Assembly: GCA_022793685.1 (NCBI GenBank)
Contig: JAAWDI010000019.1
Coordinates: 1 to 33,412 of the forward strand
Origin: Oscillospiraceae bacterium
GTDB taxonomy: Bacteria; Bacillota; Clostridia; Oscillospirales; Oscillospiraceae
Direction of reading: 5' to 3'
Length of the DNA stretch: 33,412 bases
Position 1 is the first letter of the stretch; each line of letters begins with the position of its first letter. The notes under the pieces were generated by a model. That model ran no database searches and was not told the origin of the DNA. It worked only from the letters and a program-made list of their open reading frames with translations. The position numbers were made by a program, and so were the translations under genes. Shown here in pieces: positions 16,461 to 24,604 of the stretch.

Positions 16461-17852
16461 TCAGCCAATCATCAAGTCGACCGCCGGATGCTTTACCTGC
16501 TGTTGTCCCACACTCTTCTTTTTTGCCATTAGGGCAAAGGCAAAGGACAACACGCCCACCCGGCCCAGATACATACAGGCAATCAGCACCACCTTGGACA
16601 CCGTGGACAACTGCGGCGTCAAGCCCGTGGACAAGCCGACCGTGCCAATGGCGGAGGACACTTCAAATACCGTGTCCATATAGCCGAGGTGGTCCACCAG
16701 TGAAATCAGGAAAGAGCCGCACAGCAGCAGGATAATAACGAAAAATGTCAGAGTCATGGCATTGCTGGCCTGACGGTAGGAAATGGCCCGTCCGTGGACA
16801 GTGATTTCGTCATCTCCCTTCAAGCCGGAACGCACTGCCAAAATAACTGTAAGCACGGTAACGGTTTTTAGGCCGCCCGCTGTGGAGCCGGCGCTGCCGC
16901 CGATGAGCATAAAGAGGCTGGACAACGCCTTGGAGGTATCATACAACGCGCCCTGGTCGATGGCGCTGAACCCTGCCGTGCGGAGGGTCACCGATTGGAA
17001 CAGGGCAGCCAGCGGCCGCTCGTGAACGGGAAGCCCCCCCAATGTCCCAGGATTCCCCCACTCCGCCAACAGGAAATATCCGAAACCAAACAGAATGAGC
17101 GTAACGGTACAGATGATGACCAGCTTGCTGTAAATAGACAATTTGCGCCACTTGCGCTTTCGCAGGATGTCCTCCCAAACGAAGAAGCCCAAACCGCCCA
17201 CCACAATGAGGCACATAATAACCACGCACACCACCGGATGGTTCACATAGTTTGCCAAGCTGCAAAACGCTCCCTGGCTGCCCATTAAATCAAACCCCGC
17301 GTTGCAAAAAGCGGAAACTGCATGGAAAACGCCGCGCCAAATGCCGCCCGGCAGTCCAAACTCCGGAATAAAGCATACGGACAACGCCACCGCGCCAATT
17401 CCCTCAAACAGCAGTGTGCCCCGAATTGCATGGCGCACCAGCCGCACCACGCCATCGATGTCCTTCAAGTTGAATGCAGAGCTCATAACCAGCCGTTCCG
17501 ACAGGGAGATGCGGCGGTGGAGCGCAAAGGAGGCCAGTGCGAACAGCGTCATAAAGCCCAGGCCGCCCAGCTGAATCATCGCCAGAATGACAGCCTGGCC
17601 GAAGATGCTCCAATGGAGCCAGGTGTCCACCAGCACCAGGCCGGTCACACAGGTGGCGGAGGTGGCGGTAAACAGCGCAGTCAGTGGAGAGGTCCACGTC
17701 CGCGCCGACGAGGCAATGGGCAGCATCAGCAGCAGCGTACCCAGCAGAATCACCAGCAGGAAGCCCACCACCACCACCCGAGTGGGATTGAGGTTGCGGC
17801 GGCCCAACAGACGGCCGCGCCAACTTCTTTTCTTTTGTGTCTCATCGCCCAA
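16461..17852 (-). CDS. ktrB: Potassium uptake channel subunit KtrB/TrkH
   Basis: A 463-residue integral membrane protein of the Trk/Ktr family. Four pore-loop repeats with the filter glycine are visible: TATSATCVTGL, SAFCNAGFD, RTAGFSAIDQGA and SAIGTVGLSTGL, each between membrane helices. It conducts K+ (often with Na+) into the cell and matters for turgor. The start is the TTG at 17850-17852, with GAGGAA 11 bases upstream; no ATG gives the basic N-terminus NLNPTRVVVVG in frame earlier. It starts the ktrB-ktrA series. No promoter of good quality and no cyclic di-AMP riboswitch was recognised in the 138-base gap before it. Confidence 0.94.
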   Translation of the reverse strand: MGDETQKKRSWRGRLLGRRNLNPTRVVVVGFLLVILLGTLLLMLPIASSARTWTSPLTALFTATSATCVTGLVLVDTWLHWSIFGQAVILAMIQLGGLGFMTLFALASFALHRRISLSERLVMSSAFNLKDIDGVVRLVRHAIRGTLLFEGIGAVALSVCFIPEFGLPGGIWRGVFHAVSAFCNAGFDLMGSQGAFCSLANYVNHPVVCVVIMCLIVVGGLGFFVWEDILRKRKWRKLSIYSKLVIICTVTLILFGFGYFLLAEWGNPGTLGGLPVHERPLAALFQSVTLRTAGFSAIDQGALYDTSKALSSLFMLIGGSAGSTAGGLKTVTVLTVILAVRSGLKGDDEITVHGRAISYRQASNAMTLTFFVIILLLCGSFLISLVDHLGYMDTVFEVSSAIGTVGLSTGLTPQLSTVSKVVLIACMYLGRVGVLSFAFALMAKKKSVGQQQVKHPAVDLMIG

Positions 17853-17935
17853 AGCGCAGTCACTTCCTCAGCGCATCGCACCCCTTGCGCCGCCGCTTGC
17901 AGCAGGAGGGTGCGGAGTAGATTTTAAGACGCACA

Positions 17936-17971
17936 ATGGCATACCGGCTCGTTTTCGTGCCGGTATGCCAT
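17936..17971 (-). terminator. Long hairpin between nicotinamidase-like gene and ktrB
   Basis: Perfect 13-base arms (ATGGCATACCGGC and its complement) enclose a ten-base loop that can itself form two more pairs. It begins 20 bases after the stop codon of the hydrolase gene. Neither strand has a strong U-run right after it (TTGTGCGTCTT on the minus strand), so it is a weak intrinsic terminator or an RNA-stabilising 3' structure. Confidence 0.55.
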
Positions 17972-17991
17972 GCAAGAATTAAAATTTTACC

Positions 17992-18525
17992 TTATTCATT
18001 GATTATATCAACCTGACAGATTTTCATGGTGCCAATCGCGTTCCGATGCGCTTCATCGGACAGTCCGACGCAGCAGGATGCGTCCACCACAATCCGTGCT
18101 TCGGTCAGAAATGCCTTGGCAAGCAGAACGTTGCTCAGGACGCACATATCCGTATAGATGCCCACAAAGGTGATGGTTTCCACAGGTTCCTTCTCGTTCA
18201 GCTCCCGCAGCGTTTCGCCCATCGCAACGCTTCCGAAGGTCGGCTTGTTGATGACAAGCTCGCCCGCTGCAAGCGGGGCAAGCGCATCGACGATTTCCCA
18301 GCCTTCCGTGCCTTCTAATGTGTGGGGCACAGGCAGGCGGCGGCCTTCCTGCGTCTCCAGATAGTTTTCCTGATGGGTATCGCGCAGGAAGATGACAGTT
18401 TCGCCCAGCTTTTTCGCCTGAAGGATACGCTCCCTGACCGCCTGAACGTTTGCCGCCGCCTTCTCCGTGCCCAGCGGGCCGCTGATAAAGTCCTTCTGCA
18501 TATCCACGACGACTAAAACGTTCAT
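17992..18525 (-). CDS. Isochorismatase-like cysteine hydrolase, nicotinamidase-like
   Basis: A 177-residue protein starting MNVLVVVDMQKDFISG. The catalytic triad of the family is visible: Asp8, Lys94 (INKPTFGS) and Cys128 (YTDMCVLSN). Asp49, His51 and His68 match the metal site of nicotinamidases, so nicotinamide is a good candidate substrate, but ureidoacrylate or other amides cannot be excluded. If it is a nicotinamidase it would feed nicotinate into NAD salvage that ends with NadD, encoded about 17 kb away. ATG at 18525 follows GGAGGAG. The longer open frame upstream lacks family character. It is 44 bases after lysS and ends at a hairpin. Confidence 0.88.
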   Translation of the reverse strand: MNVLVVVDMQKDFISGPLGTEKAAANVQAVRERILQAKKLGETVIFLRDTHQENYLETQEGRRLPVPHTLEGTEGWEIVDALAPLAAGELVINKPTFGSVAMGETLRELNEKEPVETITFVGIYTDMCVLSNVLLAKAFLTEARIVVDASCCVGLSDEAHRNAIGTMKICQVDIINE

Positions 18526-18569
18526 TTTCTCCTCCAAAGCGTGCAAATCTGCCCTGCTTCTCCCTTTGG

Positions 18570-20078
18570 TCAACCCTCCAAAGGCTTCATCGTGGGGAAC
18601 AAAATCACTTCACGAATGGAATCGTTGTTGGTCAGCATCATAACGCATCGGTCAATGCCGATTCCCAAGCCGCCGGTGGGCGGCATACCGTACTCCAGTG
18701 CGGTGATGAAGTCCTCGTCCATCATGCCGGCCTCGTCGTCGCCCTTGTCCCGCAGCTCGACCTGCTTCTGAAAGCGGCCCCGCTGGTCGATGGGGTCGTT
18801 CAGCTCGGAAAAGGCGTTGCCCATTTCGCTGTGGCAGATGAACAACTCAAAGCGCTCGGTGAGCCGTGGGTCGGCCGGAGAACGCTTTGCCAGCGGAGAA
18901 ACGTCCACCGGGTGCATGGTGATAAAGGTGGGCTGTATGAGCTTCTCCTCCACCTTTTGGTCAAAGCACTCATACAGGGCGTTGCCCCAAGTGAGGTCGG
19001 CGGTTTCGGGCAGCTCCACGCCCACCGACTTGGCCGCGGCCACCGCCTCCTCGTCGCTTCCGATGCTCATAAAATCGACGCCCACATATTTCTTGACAGC
19101 TTCGGCCATGGTCAAACGGGGCCAGCCGGGGGTCAGGTCTATCTGCTCGCCCTGCCACTCCACCTGATAGGCGCCCAAAATCTTTTGAGCCGCCGAGGAG
19201 AGAAGCGTCTCAAACAAGTCCATCATGTCGTTGAAATCGGCATAGGCCTCGTAAAGCTCTACCGTCGTAAATTCCGGATTGTGCTTAGGGTCCATACCCT
19301 CGTTGCGGAAGATGCGGCCAATCTCATACACCCGCTCCATGCCGCCCACAATCAGCCGCTTCAGCGGCAGCTCTGTGGCAATACGCATGAACATATCGAT
19401 GTCCAGCGTGTTGTGGTGGGTGATAAAAGGCCGGGCGGTAGCGCCGCCGGAGATGGTGTTCAGCACCGGCGTTTCCACCTCCAGATAGCCCCGCTCGTCC
19501 AGAAAATCCCGCACGTGCTTGATAAAGCGGGAACGAATCTCAAAGGTGCGGCGCACCTCGGGATTGACAATCAGGTCTACATAGCGCTGGCGGTAGCGGG
19601 TTTCCCGGTCAGTGAGGCCGTGGAATTTCTCCGGCAGCGGCAGAAGCGACTTGGAAAGCAGCGTCACCTTGTGGGCCTTGACGGAGATTTCCCCCCGTTT
19701 GGTACGGAACACCTCACCCTGAACGCCCACCAAATCACCGATGTCATACTTTTTGAACTTGGCAAACGGCTCCTCGCCCAGCTCGTCAATGCGGACATAA
19801 AGCTGGATGCGGCCCTTGCCGTCCTGCAAATCGCAGAACACGGCCTTGCCCATGCCGCGCTTGGACATGAGGCGGCCGGCCACGGAAACAGTCTGCCCCT
19901 CCATGGCCTCAAAGTTCTCTTTGATGACGGTGCTGTGGTGGGTGACGGTGAATTTCGTCACCTGAAACGGGTCTTCCCCGCCAGCCTGCAAGTCGTTCAG
20001 CTTATCCCGACGAATTTGCAGCAGCTCGGACAGGGAACGCTCCTCTTCGGGAGCCTGGGTGTTCTTCTCCTCGGCCAC
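18570..20078 (-). CDS. lysS: Lysyl-tRNA synthetase, class II
   Basis: A 502-residue LysRS. The N-terminal OB-fold anticodon-binding domain covers about residues 55-170 (VSVAGRLMSKRGMGKAVF), followed by the class II catalytic core: motif 1 around FLDERGYLEVETPVL, motif 2 YEIGRIFRNEGMDPKHNPEF and motif 3 GGLGIGIDRCVMML. It charges tRNA-Lys in the cytoplasm. The start is GTG 20076-20078, with AAGGAG nine bases upstream; the longer open frame would overlap greA and is not family-like. greA ends 13 bases before it; greA-lysS is a common Firmicute pair. No T-box leader is present, so expression depends on the greA promoter. Confidence 0.97.
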   Translation of the reverse strand: MAEEKNTQAPEEERSLSELLQIRRDKLNDLQAGGEDPFQVTKFTVTHHSTVIKENFEAMEGQTVSVAGRLMSKRGMGKAVFCDLQDGKGRIQLYVRIDELGEEPFAKFKKYDIGDLVGVQGEVFRTKRGEISVKAHKVTLLSKSLLPLPEKFHGLTDRETRYRQRYVDLIVNPEVRRTFEIRSRFIKHVRDFLDERGYLEVETPVLNTISGGATARPFITHHNTLDIDMFMRIATELPLKRLIVGGMERVYEIGRIFRNEGMDPKHNPEFTTVELYEAYADFNDMMDLFETLLSSAAQKILGAYQVEWQGEQIDLTPGWPRLTMAEAVKKYVGVDFMSIGSDEEAVAAAKSVGVELPETADLTWGNALYECFDQKVEEKLIQPTFITMHPVDVSPLAKRSPADPRLTERFELFICHSEMGNAFSELNDPIDQRGRFQKQVELRDKGDDEAGMMDEDFITALEYGMPPTGGLGIGIDRCVMMLTNNDSIREVILFPTMKPLEG

Positions 20079-20091
20079 AGGACACAACTCC

Positions 20092-20565
20092 TTATCTCTG
20101 AATATCCAAAATCTGATAGTGGATGACGCCGACAGGGGCCTCCACAACCACATCATCGCCCTTATTCTTGCCCAACAGCGCCTTACCGAAGGGAGATTCC
20201 TCCGACAGGCGGCCGGCCATGGGGTCGGCTTCCTGGGAGCCGACAATCTGATAGGTCAGTTCCTCTTTGAACTCTTTGTCCAGCACAACGACTGTGCTGC
20301 CCAGACGGACATATTCGCCCTCGTCCTCCTGCTCCTCGATGACGACGCAGTTGCCGAGGATGTTCTCCACCTCAGCGATGCGGGAATAGAGCTTGCCCTG
20401 CTCGTTTTTCGCCTCGTCATACTCGCTGTTTTCGCTCAGGTCGCCGAAGGAGCGGGCCTCTTTGATTTGGTCCGCAACCTCCTTTTCGCGCACTGTTTTC
20501 AAATAGTTGAGTTCCTCCTGAAGCTCCTGAAACCGCTGAGGACTCAGCTTAAATTCCTTTGCCAC
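20092..20565 (-). CDS. greA: Transcription elongation factor GreA
   Basis: A 157-residue GreA, standard length. The N-terminal antiparallel coiled coil holds the acidic tip DLSENSEYDEAKNEQ, which reaches into the RNA polymerase secondary channel and triggers cleavage of backtracked RNA. The C-terminal FKBP-like domain (about 80-157) ends SPFGKALLGKNKGDDV. The start is GTG 20563-20565, giving MAKEFKLSPQRFQEL; the longer open frame to 20631 adds residues not found in the family. It has a near-consensus promoter at 20640-20668 and a roughly 70-base leader, followed by lysS. Confidence 0.96.
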   Translation of the reverse strand: MAKEFKLSPQRFQELQEELNYLKTVREKEVADQIKEARSFGDLSENSEYDEAKNEQGKLYSRIAEVENILGNCVVIEEQEDEGEYVRLGSTVVVLDKEFKEELTYQIVGSQEADPMAGRLSEESPFGKALLGKNKGDDVVVEAPVGVIHYQILDIQR

Positions 20566-20639
20566 GGCAATCGCACCCTTTCCGTATTCGCGCCCTAAAA
20601 CCGCGCCATAAAAATGGTCATAACAAGACATTATGGATT

Positions 20640-20668
20640 ATTATAGTTAGTTTGTCCCATGCTGTCAA
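20640..20668 (-). promoter_or_regulatory. Near-perfect sigma-A promoter of greA-lysS
   Basis: Minus-strand TTGACA (20663-20668), 17-base spacer, TATAAT (20640-20645). Both boxes match the consensus fully. The -35 box overlaps the TGA stop codon of the upstream gene (20665-20667). Confidence 0.85.
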
Positions 20669-21345
20669 GCCCATTCTACCGTCAGCATTTCCGGCCTGAC
20701 AGCCCCCGCTTCCCACAGGGCGGCCAAAAGCGGCAGGCCACCCCAGGCGCCCTTCTCTACATCCTCTTTGAGGGAAAACGACGCGCCGCACAGGTCGATG
20801 CGCTCACGGCAAAGGGAATAGGTCAGCCCCGCTTCCCCGCCCGTTTTCTCCTGCGAAAAACAAACCGCTACGTCGGGAACCAGTCCGGGCCGCTCCTGCA
20901 AAACTCCCATCCCCTGGTTGAGATAAAGGTACTCTGCCAGAGCATCGCCGCCCTCCTTGACATTCAGCACGAGCCCTTTCACCTTTGGACACAAGGTCTC
21001 CGCCGCCCTTCTGAGCCATGCCGTGGCGCAGCGCCCCCGCAGCGCCACGACGCTCTCCTCCGGCCTGCGTCCCAGCCTTTGAAGGCCTGCCTCTACCAAC
21101 AACGCCGCCTGCGCCTGTAAAAAAGGAGCCACATCCACCCATTCAAGGCCGAAGCTGCTGTCTCCGCCGCCTTGGGGCGGCACCACCGTCCGCACGCCTT
21201 GGCGGCGGAACCTGCGTTCCGCCCGCCTGAGCTGGCCCTTCCCCTTCACCGTGATATGCAAAAAGGGGCGTCCCAGCAGGGTCAGCCGCTCTGTTTTCGT
21301 CCGCCAGCGGGACATGGCAGCGTCATAACACAGGATGCCGTACAT
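20665..21345 (-). CDS. Unrecognised 226-residue protein
   Basis: I do not recognise a family. Visible features: start MYGILCYDAAMSRW, an Arg-rich stretch (GQLRRAERRFRRQGVRTVV, about residues 37-55), no signal peptide, no membrane segment, no classical nucleotide or metal motif, and a mixed alpha/beta look in the C-terminal half (VKGLVLNVKEGGDALAEYLY). ATG at 21345 is preferred over GTG 21354 because GAGGTG ends 6 bases before it. GC content and codon use resemble the neighbours. It lies between greA and a ferredoxin with its own terminator; no clear promoter was seen. The full-length frame and good ribosome site make it a real gene of unknown role. Confidence 0.75.
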   Translation of the reverse strand: MYGILCYDAAMSRWRTKTERLTLLGRPFLHITVKGKGQLRRAERRFRRQGVRTVVPPQGGGDSSFGLEWVDVAPFLQAQAALLVEAGLQRLGRRPEESVVALRGRCATAWLRRAAETLCPKVKGLVLNVKEGGDALAEYLYLNQGMGVLQERPGLVPDVAVCFSQEKTGGEAGLTYSLCRERIDLCGASFSLKEDVEKGAWGGLPLLAALWEAGAVRPEMLTVEWA

Positions 21346-21390
21346 ATGCTTCACCTCACGGCGAACCTATGCGCCCGCATGGAAAAACAG

Positions 21391-21436
21391 AAGAAAAACC
21401 AACCAGGCAGAATACCTGCCCGGTTGGTTTTTTCTT
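21391..21436 (-). terminator. Bidirectional-looking terminator after the ferredoxin gene
   Basis: Arms AACCAACC-A-GGCAG and CTGCC-C-GGTTGGTT pair with one mismatch around a five-base loop. On the minus strand it follows the ferredoxin stop immediately and ends in GGTTTTTCTT; the plus strand also has a T-run. It insulates the ferredoxin from the unknown gene. Confidence 0.85.
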
Positions 21437-21851
21437 ACCGTCCTCGTTTCCGCAGTGCCCGCAAAAGCTCCAGATAAGTTTCAAACTTCGGAAATGTAAT
21501 GGCCTCCACAGGGCACAGCGGCATACACCGGCTGCACAGTACAACACATCCCTCTGGGAACACCACCTCAGCCTTGCCGTTCTCCATGCGGTACACACCG
21601 TGTTTGCAAAATCCAAAGCATTTCCCGCAGCCAATGCACACCTCTTTATCCACTGTGGGGTTCCACTCCACCTGCTTCCGCGGGTAGGCGGACACAATCT
21701 TTTTGGCGGCGCTGTCGCAAAGGCTTTTCAAGGTATAGTCCGTCGCTTTCGGGTCGCTGAGCGCAGCCTGTATCTGCTCCGCCACTTCTTTTGGTGCGTC
21801 CGTACCTTGCAGCTCCTTCAGAATGGCGAGATAGGTTTCACGCTCTGCCAT
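21435..21851 (-). CDS. Two-cluster [4Fe-4S] ferredoxin-like protein with N-terminal helical extension
   Basis: A 138-residue cytoplasmic protein. Residues 1-60 are helical and charged with no known motif; residues 65-120 are a dicluster ferredoxin domain. The first set is Cys72-x2-Cys75-x2-Cys78-x3-Cys82; the second is Cys102-x3-Cys106-x2-Cys109-x3-Cys113-Pro, one residue longer than usual between the first two cysteines. It probably carries electrons; the partner is unknown. ATG at 21851 follows GGAGGAG; the longer open frame upstream crosses the promoter. It is a single-gene unit with its own promoter and terminator. Confidence 0.85.
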   Translation of the reverse strand: MAERETYLAILKELQGTDAPKEVAEQIQAALSDPKATDYTLKSLCDSAAKKIVSAYPRKQVEWNPTVDKEVCIGCGKCFGFCKHGVYRMENGKAEVVFPEGCVVLCSRCMPLCPVEAITFPKFETYLELLRALRKRGR

Positions 21852-21890
21852 GGTCTTTCTCCTCCTCCCCGTCCATACGCACTTTTTTAT

Positions 21891-21919
21891 AGTATATAGC
21901 GCCCTTTCTGCCGACACAA
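21891..21919 (-). promoter_or_regulatory. Promoter of the ferredoxin gene
   Basis: Minus-strand TTGTGT (21914-21919), a 17-base spacer and TATACT (21891-21896). An overlapping TATAAA just downstream makes the exact -10 uncertain. Confidence 0.5.
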
Positions 21920-21966
21920 GGAATTCCTTGCGCTCTCTCCGCACTTTTTCACCCTTTTGGGCAAAG

Positions 21967-21994
21967 AGAGCATAGACGTTTTCGTCTATGCTCT
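21967..21994 (-). terminator. Hairpin terminator after the MATE gene
   Basis: Perfect 12-base arms (AGAGCATAGACG and complement) with a four-base loop start 8 bases after the MATE stop codon. The minus-strand tail CTTTGCCC has only a short U-run, so termination may be partial. Confidence 0.65.
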
Positions 21995-22001
21995 GCTTCT
22001 C

Positions 22002-23354
22002 TTACAAAGGTGCCGCCTGCTTTCTTGTGGTGTGCCGGTAAAACAAAAGTCCCAGAACCAGCGCCGCCGTATCTACAATGGGAGCGCACCACATCAGGCC
22101 AAACTGCCCCAGCAGGCGGTTCATCAAAAACAGCAGGGGGATATAGATGCAAATCTGCCGCAGGAAGGTCAGCAACAAAGACGGTTTCCAAAGCCCCATG
22201 GACTGGAACACCGAGTTCAGCAGGAGCACCAAACACATGCTGGGGGTGCACAAAATCCAGCGGCAGAGATAGGCCGCCCCTAACTCCACCGTTGCGGCGT
22301 TGGGGATAAACAGTCCCACAAGCTGCGGCGCCAGCAACTCGGCCACGACCACAAACACCACGCCAAACACCAGCACCGATACAAAGGCCAGCCGCAAGGT
22401 TTCCCTCACCCGCTTGCGGTTCCCTGATGCAAAATTATAACCAATCAGCGGCATGATGCCCTGGGTCAACCCAATGCCCACCTGCTTTGCCATATCTCCG
22501 ATTTTTTGCGTCACGCCGAAGGCCGCCACCGCGATGTCGCTGTATCCCGACGCCAGACGGGTCAAAACGGCGTTGGAGGTGCTTCCCAGCAGAATGAGGC
22601 ACGCCGCCGGAAAACCCACCAGCAGCACCTCCTTCACCATGCCTCTCTCCGGACGGTAGTGAGATGGGTGGAAATCCAGCACCGTGTTCCCCCGCAGGCG
22701 GCACAGAATGAGAATGTAATAGGCCAGCGACACACAGTTTGAAAGCATGGTCGCCAGACCTGCCCCCGCCACGTCCATGCGAAGCATAAAAATAAAGAGC
22801 GGGTCCAGGAAAATATTCAGCAGTCCTCCAAGGGTGACGCCGAAGCTGGCCTCTTTGGTACGACCCTCCGAGCGAATGTGTGCGGACAGTACCAGCGCCG
22901 CCACCGTGGGCGGCGCGCCCAGCACCATCACATAGAACAGGTAGCCGGAGGTATAGCCCAGAGTATCCGGGCTGGCGCCCAGCAGGTTCAGCAGGGGCGT
23001 CATTCCCAGCGCCAGAGCAAGGGACATCAGGATGGCACACGCCAGCGCCGTATAGAAACTGAATGTCGAGGTGCGCGACGCTGTGGCGGCGTCCTTTACC
23101 CCCAGAGAGCGTGAAATCAGGCTGGACGCGCCAATGCCGAACAGGTTGGCAAGTCCGGTGACCAGCATATACACCGGAAAGGCCAGCGTCAGCGCCGCCA
23201 TTTGGTTTGGGTCGCCGGTACGGCCTACAAAGATGCTGTCCGCAAGATGGTACACCAGCACCACAAGCTGGCTCAAAATCGTGGGAATGGCCAGTTTGGC
23301 CACTGCCTGCGGCACTGGGGTGCGCTCAAAAAGCTCTGTCTTATCCGCCCGCAT
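22002..23354 (-). CDS. MATE family multidrug/metabolite exporter
   Basis: A 450-residue protein with about 12 hydrophobic segments in two similar halves, typical of MATE antiporters (normal 440-460). N-terminal AVAKLAIPTILSQLVVLVYH, ADSIFVGRTGDPNQMAALTL and the paired repeat starting KEVLLVGFPAACLILLG support the family. These carriers expel cationic drugs or metabolites using Na+ or H+. ATG at 23354 is used; TTG at 23360 has a better-spaced AAGGAAGG (8 bases), so it may be the true start. It has its own promoter overlapping the S41 stop codon. Substrate cannot be predicted. Confidence 0.92.
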   Translation of the reverse strand: MRADKTELFERTPVPQAVAKLAIPTILSQLVVLVYHLADSIFVGRTGDPNQMAALTLAFPVYMLVTGLANLFGIGASSLISRSLGVKDAATASRTSTFSFYTALACAILMSLALALGMTPLLNLLGASPDTLGYTSGYLFYVMVLGAPPTVAALVLSAHIRSEGRTKEASFGVTLGGLLNIFLDPLFIFMLRMDVAGAGLATMLSNCVSLAYYILILCRLRGNTVLDFHPSHYRPERGMVKEVLLVGFPAACLILLGSTSNAVLTRLASGYSDIAVAAFGVTQKIGDMAKQVGIGLTQGIMPLIGYNFASGNRKRVRETLRLAFVSVLVFGVVFVVVAELLAPQLVGLFIPNAATVELGAAYLCRWILCTPSMCLVLLLNSVFQSMGLWKPSLLLTFLRQICIYIPLLFLMNRLLGQFGLMWCAPIVDTAALVLGLLFYRHTTRKQAAPL

Positions 23355-23395
23355 ATTCAACCAAAGCGCCTTCCTTCGTCTTTCTCCTTTCTTTT

Positions 23396-23424
23396 AGCAT
23401 AGCGCCCCAAAAAGGAAATTTCAA
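23396..23424 (-). promoter_or_regulatory. Promoter of the MATE exporter gene
   Basis: Minus-strand TTGAAA (23419-23424), a 17-base spacer and TATGCT (23396-23401). The -35 box covers the stop codon of the S41 peptidase gene. It suggests the exporter is expressed separately from the FtsEX module. Confidence 0.5.
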
Positions 23425-24578
23425 GTAAAAAGCGCCAGCGCGGCCTGAAGCTGTGCATCCTCCCCATAATCCAGTCGCTCCATGGCAAGCGCCTTGGCAT
23501 CCTCCTCTGATAAGGCAACCACAACATCAGGCGTTACCCCTATCCCAATGAAGCTGGTTCCTTTTCCGGTAAAATAGGCCGCCGTGGAGATGGACAGCGC
23601 CCCGCCGGAGGGCAGGGCAAAGGTCTGCTGGGAGTAGCCCTTGCCGCAGGTCTGCTCTCCCACCACCGTGGCAAGTCCCGCCTCTTGCAGCGCCCCGGCA
23701 AAAAATTCCGCCGCGCTGTATGAATCGCCGTCGCACAGCACCGCCATGGGAAGTTCAACGCGGTGCGCGTCCGATTGGGTGACCTGCTCGCCGCCGCTTC
23801 TGGTGCGGCTGATGAAGACGTCCCCCTCCGGCATCAGGTAATCCAAAAGCTCGGTGAGTTGGGTCACATAGCCGCCCGGATTGCCCCGAACATCAAACAC
23901 CAGTGCCTTGGCCCCTTGCTCCATCAGGTCGTCCACTGCGGCGATGGCCTCCTCCGCGCAGCGGCTGTGGAAGTCGTCTATCTTGATATAGCCCACACCC
24001 CCCAGCAGGTCATACGCCACCGGGTCGTCCTCCACCTTTTTCCGCAGTACGGTCACCGTCCGCAGAGCGCCCGTTTCGCCTTTCACTACAAGCTCCATTC
24101 GGGTTCCCTCTTCCCCACGGGGAATGGCGCGGTCCTCCCCCGCTTCCCCTGCCAGTGAAGCGCCGTCCACCGACAGAATGACCTCACCCGGCTGAAGGCC
24201 GCTTTCCGCCGCGCCGCTTCCCTCCTGTACCTTGGTAATCAGCAGTCCCTCTGCGCGCTCAAAGCTGACGGTGCAGCCGATGCCCACATAGGAATTCGCT
24301 CTGCTCTCCTGCTGGTTGACATAACTATCCTTATTCAGATAGCGGCTCCACCGGTCTCCAAGGCTCTCCACCATGCCGTGAAGCGCCCCGTCCGCCAGCT
24401 TTTCAGCGTCTACGTCCTCCACAAAGCGCTCTTGAATCAGGAGATACCCCTTCAGCACGGATAGGCCCTCACTTCCCAAAAGAAGCCGTCCGGCTATGAG
24501 GCAGCCCCCCAGCGTCAGGGCGACGCCCGTACCAAAGCAAAGCAGCAGGTGGAGCACGGAAAATCGTTTTTTCTGCAT
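23421..24578 (-). CDS. S41 family carboxyl-terminal processing peptidase with PDZ domain
   Basis: A 385-residue exported serine protease. An N-terminal membrane anchor (about 8-31) is followed by a helical region, a PDZ domain (about 90-165: VGIGCTVSFE to LQPGEVILSVDG) and the S41 core with the nucleophile region CDGDSYSAAEFFAG and the lysine region VGEQTCGKGYSQ, a Ser-Lys dyad as in CtpA/CtpB. It acts outside the membrane, trimming C-termini or clearing proteins, often wall enzymes. ATG at 24578 is preferred over 24587 because GGAAAGG lies 9 bases before it. It follows the M23 peptidase after a long palindrome; ftsEX-M23-S41 is a recurrent clostridial set. Confidence 0.93.
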   Translation of the reverse strand: MQKKRFSVLHLLLCFGTGVALTLGGCLIAGRLLLGSEGLSVLKGYLLIQERFVEDVDAEKLADGALHGMVESLGDRWSRYLNKDSYVNQQESRANSYVGIGCTVSFERAEGLLITKVQEGSGAAESGLQPGEVILSVDGASLAGEAGEDRAIPRGEEGTRMELVVKGETGALRTVTVLRKKVEDDPVAYDLLGGVGYIKIDDFHSRCAEEAIAAVDDLMEQGAKALVFDVRGNPGGYVTQLTELLDYLMPEGDVFISRTRSGGEQVTQSDAHRVELPMAVLCDGDSYSAAEFFAGALQEAGLATVVGEQTCGKGYSQQTFALPSGGALSISTAAYFTGKGTSFIGIGVTPDVVVALSEEDAKALAMERLDYGEDAQLQAALALFT

Positions 24579-24604
24579 GACAGTCATCCTTTCCGGGTGG
24601 GTGA

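Noticed and set aside
17853-17991. Possible cyclic di-AMP riboswitch before ktrB
   Set aside because: Such riboswitches often precede potassium genes, but the gap holds only one simple hairpin, most likely the end of the upstream gene, and no riboswitch-like conserved core.
18831-20126. 431-residue plus-strand open frame
   Set aside because: Entirely antisense to lysS, whose motifs are intact on the other strand.
20079-20664. Possible T-box leader for lysS
   Set aside because: lysS starts 13 bases after greA, leaving no room for one, and the greA leader shows no T-box sequence.
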